Assembly (NCBI RefSeq): GCF_022601975.1
Contig: NZ_JAKVIR010000004.1
Coordinates: forward strand, 124,001 to 188,000
Origin: Pontibacter sp. E15-1
GTDB taxonomy: Bacteria > Bacteroidota > Bacteroidia > Cytophagales > Hymenobacteraceae
Length of the DNA stretch: 64,000 nt
Direction of reading: 5' to 3'
Below, one piece after another: positions 37,407 through 44,947 of the stretch; within the stretch, counting starts at the first letter, position 1, and each line of letters starts with the position of its first letter. Under the pieces are notes generated by a model. The model was not told where the DNA came from, searched no databases, and worked only from the letters and a program-made list of their open reading frames with translations. Position numbers and translations under genes: made by a program.

Positions 37407-38336
37407 ATGAAGAAAAATTTAACATGGATGGCCGTTTTCCTATTGTCCGGCTTTATGGCAACCGCGCAGCAGGTTACTCCTACTCCCGATCAGATCAAAA
37501 TACTCACTTCGGAGTGGAAAGGCGAACGCTACCCCGACGGAAGGCCCAAGGTGTCGGACGAATACCTGAAAAGATTGAAGAACATCTCGATTGAAGAAGC
37601 CTGGGGAGTGCTTCGTAACAAAGGGTATCAGAACCAATACGAAGGCGAATGGATGGTCATACATCCGGACAGCACCATGACGGGCCGCGTGGTCACCGCG
37701 CAGTATATGCCGCTGCGCCCCGACATGGAGAAGGTGTTCAAAGAAAAAGGAAAAGCAGAAGGCCGCAGTCAGGCCGGGGGCACCAACTCCTGGCCGATTG
37801 ACGTGCTGAAGGAGGGCGATATCTACGTGGCCGACGGCTATGGCAAAATCGTGGATGGCACCCTGATCGGCGACAACCTCGGCAACTCCATCTATGCCAA
37901 GTCGAAGCGCGGGGTTATTTTTTACGGCTCTGTGCGCGATGTGGAAGGGCTGAGCGAGATCAAGGGCTTCAACGGCTGGATCAAGGGCCAGGACCCTTCC
38001 TATATACAGCAAATGATGCTAAGCGGCATCAACGTACCCATCCGGATTGGCCGTGCCACCGTTTTGCCGGGCGATGTCGTGCTGGCCAAGAAAGCGGGCA
38101 CCGTGTTCATCCCCTCGCACCTGGTGGAAGAGCTGGTGATCAATGCGGAGTTCATCGCCCTGCGGGATGAGTTTGGGCACCAACGCTTGCGCGAGGGCAA
38201 GTATACCCCCGGCGAGGTGGACAGCAAGTGGAACGACAAAATCAAAAACGATTTTGTGCAGTGGACCAAAGCGAGAAAAGACCTCCCCATGAGCCGCAAC
38301 GAGCTGGATGAATACATGAAGAACAGAACGTGGTAG
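37407..38336 (+). CDS. exported long RraA-like protein (possible aldolase), cassette 2
   Basis: A 309-residue paralogue of the protein at 35074, with its own Sec signal peptide (cleavage near ATAQQ). Shared blocks include SEWKGERYPDGRPKVSDEYL, SWPIDVLKEGDIYVADGYG, GDNLGNSIYAKSKRG, the Arg-Asp pair in GSVRDVEGL, and the C-terminal EFGHQRLREGKYTPGEVDS. It lacks an insertion of about 10 residues seen in cassette 1 after the RD motif. Its position, just before a second exported dehydratase, shows that the pair was duplicated as a unit or that the two functions are tightly linked. Confidence 0.82.
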   Translation: MKKNLTWMAVFLLSGFMATAQQVTPTPDQIKILTSEWKGERYPDGRPKVSDEYLKRLKNISIEEAWGVLRNKGYQNQYEGEWMVIHPDSTMTGRVVTAQYMPLRPDMEKVFKEKGKAEGRSQAGGTNSWPIDVLKEGDIYVADGYGKIVDGTLIGDNLGNSIYAKSKRGVIFYGSVRDVEGLSEIKGFNGWIKGQDPSYIQQMMLSGINVPIRIGRATVLPGDVVLAKKAGTVFIPSHLVEELVINAEFIALRDEFGHQRLREGKYTPGEVDSKWNDKIKNDFVQWTKARKDLPMSRNELDEYMKNRTW

Positions 38337-38395
38337 TGCCAGCTCCCTGATTGAGAATTATCTGATTTATCATCTGTACCATAAACATCAGTATC

Positions 38396-39895
38396 ATGAA
38401 AAGCATCTTACAGCAAATTATTGCAGCCAATAAAACACAGGAAGCAGCAGACGCGGCAGCACGGCAGGCGGAGATCAATAACCCCGCTACCAAAGACAAC
38501 CGCCGCGATTTCCTGAAAAAGTCGGCCTTGGGCGGTATAGCGCTGGGCGGCTTTCTGGGTATGTCGATCGAGGACACCCTGGCCCAGACGACCTCTAAAG
38601 TGAAACGCGACTCAAAGCCATCGGACCTGAAAATAACGGACCTGCGCTACGCTTTAACGTCGGTGCTGGGAGGCACAGCCATCATCCGGATCGACACGAA
38701 CCAGGGCATATATGGATTGGGCGAAGTGCGGGACGGCGCGGACCCACGGTACGCGCTGATGCTCAAGAGCCGCATCTTAGGCCAAAATCCGTGTAACGTG
38801 GAGCAGATATTCAAGTCCATCAAGCAGTTTGGCGGCCCGTCGCGGCAGGCGGGCGGGGTATGCGGTGTAGAGATGGCGCTCTGGGATTTGTGCGGAAAAG
38901 CCTACAACGTGCCGGCCTGGCAGCTGTTGGGCGGCCGGTACCGTGATAAAGTAAGGCTGTATGCCGATACGCCGGAGGCTGCCTCCCCGGAGGAGCAGGC
39001 AAAACTGATAAACTACCGCGTGAAGGATCAGGGGTATACCTGGCTGAAGATGGACGTGTCGATCGGGGAGCTGAAAGGCATACCCGGCACGGTGGTAAAC
39101 TCCAAATTCTGGGAGAATGCCCAGGGCAGCCTGGCACAGTGGGGCGATCAGAGCAATTACATGTCCTACGGAAACACGGCGCATCCTTTCACACAGATCC
39201 AAATCACGGAGAAGGGCCTGGACCATCTGGCGAATATAGTGGAGAACACCCGCAAGCTGATAGGGTATGACATTCCGCTCTCCACCGACCACTACGGGCA
39301 TTTCGGTATGAATGAGGGGATCCGCTTGGGCAAGGCGCTCGATAAGTACCGGCTGGCCTGGCTGGAGGATATTGTGTCGTGGGAGCTGACGGACCAGTGG
39401 AAAACGATGTCGGACGCGCTGGAAACGCCGCTCACAACCGGCGAAGACATTTACCTCCTCAAAAACTTCAAGCCCCTGATCGATCAGCGCGCCGTGGATA
39501 TCATCCACCCAGACCTGGCCAGCTCCGGAGGCCTTCTGGAGACGAAGAAAATCGCTGACTATGCCGAAGAAAATGGTATTGCGATGGCGATGCACCAGGC
39601 TGGCACGCCAGTCTCGTTTATGGCCAACGTGCATTGTGCCGCTGCCACGCAAAACTTCCTGGCCCTGGAGCATCACTCCGTGGACTTGCCTTGGTGGGAA
39701 GACCTGGTGAAAACCACAGACGGCCGCCCCATGATTACGAAAGGCTTTGCCAATGTGCCGCTGGATGCGCCGGGTCTGGGCATCGAGCTGAACGAAGACG
39801 TGGTGAAAAAGCATCTGCACCCGCGCGACAAAAGCTTCTTTGCGCCTACCAAAGACTGGGACGAAAAACGGTCGCACGACAGAGTGTTTAGCTAA
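38396..39895 (+). CDS. Tat-exported enolase-superfamily dehydratase, cassette 2
   Basis: A 499-residue mandelate racemase/muconate lactonising family protein with a twin-arginine motif at residues 36-41 (RRDFLKKS), set back behind a longer N-terminal tail. Active-site candidates: Lys218 and Asp220 (LKMDVS), Asp298 in STDHYGHF, Glu324 in WLED, Glu350 in TTGED, and His400 (AMHQAGTP). The loop DHYGH differs from the DMHGR of cassette 1, so the substrates probably differ. Compared with cassette 1 it has an insertion at about residues 225-270. The stop codon TAA is also the left target-site duplication of the following MITE, so the element inserted exactly at the end of the gene. Confidence 0.88.
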   Translation: MKSILQQIIAANKTQEAADAAARQAEINNPATKDNRRDFLKKSALGGIALGGFLGMSIEDTLAQTTSKVKRDSKPSDLKITDLRYALTSVLGGTAIIRIDTNQGIYGLGEVRDGADPRYALMLKSRILGQNPCNVEQIFKSIKQFGGPSRQAGGVCGVEMALWDLCGKAYNVPAWQLLGGRYRDKVRLYADTPEAASPEEQAKLINYRVKDQGYTWLKMDVSIGELKGIPGTVVNSKFWENAQGSLAQWGDQSNYMSYGNTAHPFTQIQITEKGLDHLANIVENTRKLIGYDIPLSTDHYGHFGMNEGIRLGKALDKYRLAWLEDIVSWELTDQWKTMSDALETPLTTGEDIYLLKNFKPLIDQRAVDIIHPDLASSGGLLETKKIADYAEENGIAMAMHQAGTPVSFMANVHCAAATQNFLALEHHSVDLPWWEDLVKTTDGRPMITKGFANVPLDAPGLGIELNEDVVKKHLHPRDKSFFAPTKDWDEKRSHDRVFS

Positions 39896-40056
39896 GAGCA
39901 TGTTTAAAATTCATCTTTTGGGCTGCAAATTGTTCATAAAGGAACCTGACTTCGCCTTTTTATCACCCCATAGCGCTGCTATGCGGCTCGAAAAACGCTT
40001 CGCCAGAACCCTTCCTGAACAATTTTCGCTTCCAAAAACGAAATTTAAACATGCTC
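39896..40056. mobile_element. MITE-like 161-bp hairpin element, copy 2
   Basis: Same length and ends as the element at 16174-16334 (GAGCATGTTTAAA ... TTTAAACATGCTC), with two base changes near the centre. TAA flanks it at 39893-39895 and 40057-40059; the left TAA is the stop codon of the dehydratase gene. Transcribed as part of that mRNA, it would fold into one long hairpin. Confidence 0.9.
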
Positions 40057-40158
40057 TAAGAGCCTTTAACCTCCCTGCAGGAAGCGATAGTTTTTTGCGG
40101 GGAGGTATACTCCAGTTTTCAGAGAGGTCTCAACTTCTTCATTTAAACACATAGTACT

Positions 40159-41289
40159 TTGAAACAAATTAACCTATCCAAAATTGCATTGGGCCTGGCG
40201 GCGGCTTGCCTCGTAGTTGGCCTTGCGCTTACGCTGCGCAGCAGCATTGCGCAGGCGGGGCCATTTTTCATCGCCTTCTTTGCCGCGCTGGCAGTGGCTT
40301 TTCGGGGGTATGCGCACCTGCGGGGCTTCTCTTACACGGTTATGATTTTTGCGGCGGTTACGATGGCGCTCTACTACCCGGGCTACTTTGTGGAGGCAGG
40401 CGGCTTCCAGTTTGCCGTGCTCATCACGCCGCTTATCCAGCTGATCATGTTCGGTATGGGCACATCGATGAGCGTGCAGGATTTTATCGGGGTGGCCCGC
40501 ATGCCCAAAGGCGTGATTATCGGTATCCTCTGCCAGTTCAGCATCATGCCTTTTCTGGGGTTTGCCCTGGCCAGCGTGAGCGGTTTCAGCCCGGAGATTG
40601 CCGCCGGTATCATCCTGATCGGCTGCTCGCCCAGTGGTTTGGCCTCCAACGTGATGAATTACCTGGCGAAAGCCAACCTGGCCCTGTCCATTACCATCAC
40701 GGCCATCACCACGCTGCTAGCTCCCTTGTTCACGCCTTTGCTCATGAGCCTGCTGGCTGGCGCCTTCATCGAAATCAACATTCTGGACATGATGTGGGAC
40801 ATCGTGAAGATGGTGATCCTGCCGATCGGGGCGGGGCTCTTGTTTAACAAGCTGCTGCGCGGAAAAGCCAAGTGGCTGGACGATGCCATGCCGCTGGTAT
40901 CGATGTTCGGGATTGCCTTCATTATCGTGATCATTACTGCCGCCGGCCGCGACAGCCTGCTGGAAATAGGCGGGCTGCTGATTGCGTTGGTGTTGGTGCA
41001 CAACCTGGCCGGGTATACCCTCGGTTACTGGGCAGGCCGCCTGTTCCGGATGAATGAGCGGGATTGCCGCACGATCGCCATCGAAGTGGGAATGCAGAAT
41101 GGCGGGCTGGCGTCGGGTATCGCCAAGGGTATGGGAAAGATTGCCACTGTCGGGCTGGCTCCGGCTGTTTTCGGTCCGCTGATGAACATCACCGGTTCCA
41201 TTCTGGCCTCTTACTGGCACCGCCGACCACCGGCCGGAGAGTATGATGAAATGGTGGACACAGATGAGGCCGAGCTAGTGCAGCGCTAA
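40159..41289 (+). CDS. bile acid:sodium symporter family (BASS) transporter
   Basis: A 376-residue inner-membrane protein with about 10 hydrophobic segments. Family motifs are visible: LIQLIMFGMGTSMSVQDF, the crossover loop GCSPSGLASNVMNYLAKANL, and the C-terminal EVGMQNGGLASGIA. Members carry organic anions such as bile acids, pantoate or 2-keto acids with sodium. The only start codon in the frame after the preceding in-frame stop is TTG 40159, an uncommon start. The gene follows the dehydratase and MITE in the same direction, so uptake of the acid made by the exported RraA/dehydratase cassettes is a reasonable role (inference). Confidence 0.88.
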   Translation: MKQINLSKIALGLAAACLVVGLALTLRSSIAQAGPFFIAFFAALAVAFRGYAHLRGFSYTVMIFAAVTMALYYPGYFVEAGGFQFAVLITPLIQLIMFGMGTSMSVQDFIGVARMPKGVIIGILCQFSIMPFLGFALASVSGFSPEIAAGIILIGCSPSGLASNVMNYLAKANLALSITITAITTLLAPLFTPLLMSLLAGAFIEINILDMMWDIVKMVILPIGAGLLFNKLLRGKAKWLDDAMPLVSMFGIAFIIVIITAAGRDSLLEIGGLLIALVLVHNLAGYTLGYWAGRLFRMNERDCRTIAIEVGMQNGGLASGIAKGMGKIATVGLAPAVFGPLMNITGSILASYWHRRPPAGEYDEMVDTDEAELVQR

Positions 41290-41385
41290 CCATTTTATGT
41301 ATGGGTGCGCAGGTTCTGCGCCGTCGGTGTGGCGGTATGAGTTTTATAACAATGAGAATAGTTTGATCTCCCAAAAAACAGCGTC

Positions 41386-41814
41386 ATGAATAAATTTCTT
41401 GTTCCATTCCTATGCCTTCTTCTCCTGGCGGTTGCCGCCAATGCGCAATCGAAAGAGGAGGCTGCGGTAGCCGCCGCAGTCGAAAAATTTAACCAGGCGA
41501 TGGTCAGCGCCGACAGAAGCCAGCTGAATCAGCTAACGGCCGGGGAGTTGAGTTATGGGCACTCCAGCGGCAAAGTGCAGGACAAAGTAGCTTTTGTAGA
41601 TGACGTGGTGGACGGCGCCTTTGATTTTCTTACGATAGCGGCGAGCGACCAGTCGATTTTGCTGGCGGGCAACACGGCCATCGTACGGCATGTTTTTTCC
41701 TCGGAAGCCACCAATAACGGTACCCCCGTGAGAATCAAAATCGGGAATATGCTGGTTTGGCAAAAACAGAAAGGGCAGTGGAAGCTGTTGGCCCGGCAGG
41801 CCTTTAAGCTATAG
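41386..41814 (+). CDS. exported NTF2-like (SnoaL/DUF4440-type) protein
   Basis: A 142-residue protein with a clear signal peptide (cleavage after ANAQS near residue 21). The rest has the helix-helix then curved-sheet pattern of the NTF2-like fold: AVAAAVEKFNQAMVSADRSQLNQL, a YGHSSGKVQDK turn and VWQKQKGQWKLLARQ at the end, as in DUF4440 proteins. No catalytic residues can be named. It lies between the symporter and the PQQ enzyme and has about 96 bp and 363 bp of intergenic DNA on either side. Role unknown. Confidence 0.75.
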   Translation: MNKFLVPFLCLLLLAVAANAQSKEEAAVAAAVEKFNQAMVSADRSQLNQLTAGELSYGHSSGKVQDKVAFVDDVVDGAFDFLTIAASDQSILLAGNTAIVRHVFSSEATNNGTPVRIKIGNMLVWQKQKGQWKLLARQAFKL

Positions 41815-42177
41815 TGCCTGCAAAATAGCGGACAAAGGCAGGTCTGAAGTAGTGGTGGCTTAAGCTTTTGTGTATAGCCTTTTGTGTATAGCATTGACTG
41901 CACATATCAGCATCACGACTATGTCGATTTTACAAACCAGCCGCTGTATTCGGGCAGGGATGGTATGGCAACTAAGGATGTAAACAGCGGCGGCAACCCC
42001 GTCCGGTGCCTTTCGATGCATTGTATGCAAAGCAAATGTATACCTGCTGCAGCCACCGGTTTCTTACTTTATTGCTCGTTCTCACGGCTCCTTGCTCAGG
42101 CGCACATGTATAAATATCCTTTCTGAGAAGGCTGTTTCTCAGGAGGCCATGTCTTTCTGTAAAAATCAAAAAAACAC
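41815..42177. other. intergenic region with a 14-bp tandem duplication
   Basis: 363 bp without a convincing gene. A perfect tandem repeat of CTTTTGTGTATAGC lies at 41865-41878 and 41879-41892. An open frame of 80 codons (41884-42126) has no recognisable features. The promoter of the PQQ dehydrogenase should lie here; I could not identify it. Confidence 0.5.
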
Positions 42178-44370
42178 ATGAACCTTACGCTGAAATACCT
42201 TGCGATGGCGTTGTGCCTGCAGGTGCTCTGGGGCTGCCAATCCACGGAAAAGGAGAACGACACAGCCGCACTGCAACAGGATTGGCCAGCTTACGGGGGT
42301 AACGCTGCCGGTAACCGCTATTCGCCCCTCACCCAGATCAACAAAGGCAATGTGCAGCAGCTGCAGGTAGCCTGGACCTACGATACCGGGGAAAACAACA
42401 ATCCCGAAGAGCGCGGCATCAACATCCAGTGCCAACCCATTATGGCCAATGGTATGGTATACGCCACCTCACCCAAGCTGAGGCTTTTTGGCGTGCGCGC
42501 CACCACCGGCGAGGAGGTATGGACGTTTGATCCTTTCAAAGACAAAAGCGAGCGGTATCACCCGAACCGGGGCGTGCTTTACTGGGAAGACGGCGACGAC
42601 AAGCGTATTTTATATACCGCAGGCCCGACGCTGTATGCCCTCCATGCCGCCACGGGCGAGTTGGTGGCGGGCTTCGGAGAAAAGGGGGAGGTGAGTCTGC
42701 ACGAAGGCCTGGGCGACAAAGAGACGTTTGGCCACGACGTGCGCGACCTGACGGTGGACGTGACCACACCGGGCGTCATCTACAAAGACCTGCTGATCAT
42801 AGGGTCGCGGGTATCGGAGTATGGCGACGCGGCGCCGGGGTATATCCGGGCGTTTGATGTGCGCACCGGAAAGTTGCGCTGGGTGTTCCATACCATTCCG
42901 CAACCGGGCGAGTATGGGTATGACACCTGGCCAAAAGATGCCTACAAGCGGGTGGGCGGCGCCAATGCCTGGGGGGGGATGGTGGCCGATGTAAAGCGCG
43001 GTGTGGTGTATACCGGCACCGGGTCGGCGGCCTTCGATTTTTACGGTGGCAACCGGCACGGCAAAAACCTGTTTGCGAACTGTGTGCTGGCCCTCGATGC
43101 CGAAACGGGCAAGCGGCTCTGGCACTTCCAGACGCAGCACCACGATGTATGGGACCGCGACATGCCCTGTCCGCCCAACCTGGTGACGGTAAACCACAAC
43201 GGAAAAAAGGTAGACGCCCTGGCCGCGGCCACCAAAGACGGCCTCTTGTTTGTGCTGAACCGGGATACCGGCGAGCCCTTGTTTCCGGTGGAAGAAGTGC
43301 CGGTGCCCACACACGGTGCCCTGCCGGGCGAAAAGCTCTGGCCCACGCAGCCCATCCCCACCAAGCCAGCCCCTTTTTCGCGGCAGGAGTTCACAGAGGC
43401 CGACCTGACGGACATCTCGCCGGAGGCGCACGCTTATGTGAAAGAACGGTTTCTGGCCAGCCGGCATGGCAGTAAATACCTCGCTCCGAGCACGCAGGGC
43501 TCCTTTATCTTTGGCATTGGCGGAGGGGCCGAGTGGGGTGGAAACGCGGCATCGCCCGATGGCATCCTATACCAGAACGCCAACGAGTCGCCGTATGACC
43601 TGAAGATGCTGCCCACCACGCTTTCTGATGGCAGCGGTTCGCCGGGCAAAGTAATCTATGCGAACAACTGCGCGCCCTGCCACGGCACCGACCGGAAAGG
43701 CAGTGAGGCATTCCCCAACCTGGTGGGTGTGCACAAACGGCTCACGAAGGAGCAGATTGCCACTGTGGTGAAGACAGGGCGAGGCCGGATGCCTTCTTTC
43801 CAGCACATGTCTGCCAACGACCGGGAGATCATCGTAAACTTTCTGCTGGACACCGAGGCCAAGCCACCCGCGCCCGCATCAAATGACTTTCACAGTGCCG
43901 TGCCCACAGCCGCCGCCAATCCAGACGCAGATTTCCCCTATATGCCGCCTTACATCAACAATGGCTATAAGAAGTTTCTGGACCAGAACGGCTATCCGGC
44001 AGTGAAGCCACCCTGGGGCACGCTCAACGCCATCGACCTGAACACGGGCGAGTATCTTTGGCGCGTGCCGTTGGGGGAGTTTGAGGAACTCACCAAACAG
44101 GGCATCCCGCAAACCGGCACCGAGAACTACGGCGGCCCGATTGTAACTGCCGGCGGCCTGATTTTCATCGCCGCCACCGCCGACGAGAAAATAAGGGCAT
44201 TCGACAAAGACACGGGCAAGGTGGTATGGGAGTACAAGTTGCCGGCAGGCGGCTTCGCCACGCCCATGACCTATATGGCCGAAGGCAAGCAATACATCGT
44301 GATCGCCGCCGGCGGAAGCAGGTATGGCCTGAAGCCGGGCGGCTCCTACGTCGCTTTTGCCTTGCCTTAG
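42178..44370 (+). CDS. PQQ-dependent dehydrogenase lipoprotein with an inserted cytochrome c domain
   Basis: A 730-residue quinoprotein. The N-terminus is a lipoprotein signal with Cys20 (LWGCQ). The mature part is the eight-bladed PQQ propeller of the glucose/alcohol dehydrogenase family: DWPAYGGNAAGNRYSPLTQIN at the start, TGEEVWTFDP and HDVWDRDMPCPP in the middle, and GGPIVTAGGLIFIAATADEKIRAFD at the end. A cytochrome c domain lies within it, with the haem site Cys498-x-x-Cys501-His502 (CAPCHG) and a later Met (GRMPSF). It should oxidise an aldose or alcohol in the periplasm and pass electrons through the haem to the respiratory chain. The product of an aldose would be an aldonolactone, which suits the lactonase and aldonate genes nearby (inference). 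Confidence 0.9.
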   Translation: MNLTLKYLAMALCLQVLWGCQSTEKENDTAALQQDWPAYGGNAAGNRYSPLTQINKGNVQQLQVAWTYDTGENNNPEERGINIQCQPIMANGMVYATSPKLRLFGVRATTGEEVWTFDPFKDKSERYHPNRGVLYWEDGDDKRILYTAGPTLYALHAATGELVAGFGEKGEVSLHEGLGDKETFGHDVRDLTVDVTTPGVIYKDLLIIGSRVSEYGDAAPGYIRAFDVRTGKLRWVFHTIPQPGEYGYDTWPKDAYKRVGGANAWGGMVADVKRGVVYTGTGSAAFDFYGGNRHGKNLFANCVLALDAETGKRLWHFQTQHHDVWDRDMPCPPNLVTVNHNGKKVDALAAATKDGLLFVLNRDTGEPLFPVEEVPVPTHGALPGEKLWPTQPIPTKPAPFSRQEFTEADLTDISPEAHAYVKERFLASRHGSKYLAPSTQGSFIFGIGGGAEWGGNAASPDGILYQNANESPYDLKMLPTTLSDGSGSPGKVIYANNCAPCHGTDRKGSEAFPNLVGVHKRLTKEQIATVVKTGRGRMPSFQHMSANDREIIVNFLLDTEAKPPAPASNDFHSAVPTAAANPDADFPYMPPYINNGYKKFLDQNGYPAVKPPWGTLNAIDLNTGEYLWRVPLGEFEELTKQGIPQTGTENYGGPIVTAGGLIFIAATADEKIRAFDKDTGKVVWEYKLPAGGFATPMTYMAEGKQYIVIAAGGSRYGLKPGGSYVAFALP

Positions 44371-44947
44371 GTATGGGGATGTGGTAGAAACCTGTTTTTG
44401 TGTTTTTCATGGTTTTCTGGTTGTTAATGGAGATGTTGTCTGGCTTTCTGAACGCAGCTTGTCAGCAGTTCGTGGCTTTATTGGCTGTATAAAATAGGAC
44501 GCCTTTTGATATGAATGCATCGCCGATCCGCTTAATTTCCAAGGAGGCATGTGGATGTGCAACCAACTGTTTGATGTGGCGGTCTGCTCATGTTGCTAAA
44601 ACATTTTACCATCCTGATTACAAAGTACTTGGTGAAATTTTAATTCTGGTATTATTTTATCAAATTATAGGCTAAAAACTACAAAAATGTTTATGGGTTG
44701 ATGCGAGTTAATATCTTTAATACAGTTTTTAGTGGGCAATCACGATAAGTGACCGATGATGTTGTGGTGTTGGAAGACCTATACAAAATGGCTTTTAGAA
44801 TTGGGGTATAAAATTGCACCTTTCCGAGTCAGCAGGTGGGTGTGGCAAGGCAGAAAACAGCGGTGCGGCAGGAGTACCAGCGCCAGTTGCTCTTTCAGAT
44901 TTTAAGCAGAAAACAGTTTTTATTCTTTAACAAATATCATCGACTCT
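44371..44947. other. long intergenic region upstream of SusC 3
   Basis: 577 bp without a gene. The middle (about 44600-44760) is markedly AT-rich. A TAAAATTG near 44809-44816 is one base from the -7 consensus TAnnTTTG and could be the SusC 3 promoter, about 130 bp before the start codon; this is weak. No hairpin terminator for the PQQ gene was found. Confidence 0.45.

Noticed and set aside
38777..39901. 374-codon open frame antisense to the cassette 2 dehydratase
   Set aside because: The enolase-superfamily gene on the plus strand is well supported, and the antisense product has no recognisable features.
39840..40154. Open frame running from the dehydratase through the MITE
   Set aside because: It is out of frame with the dehydratase, and its middle is the translation of the hairpin element.
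41884..42126. 80-codon open frame upstream of the PQQ gene
   Set aside because: No signal peptide, domain or codon bias; product is rich in Cys, His and Tyr as in random sequence.
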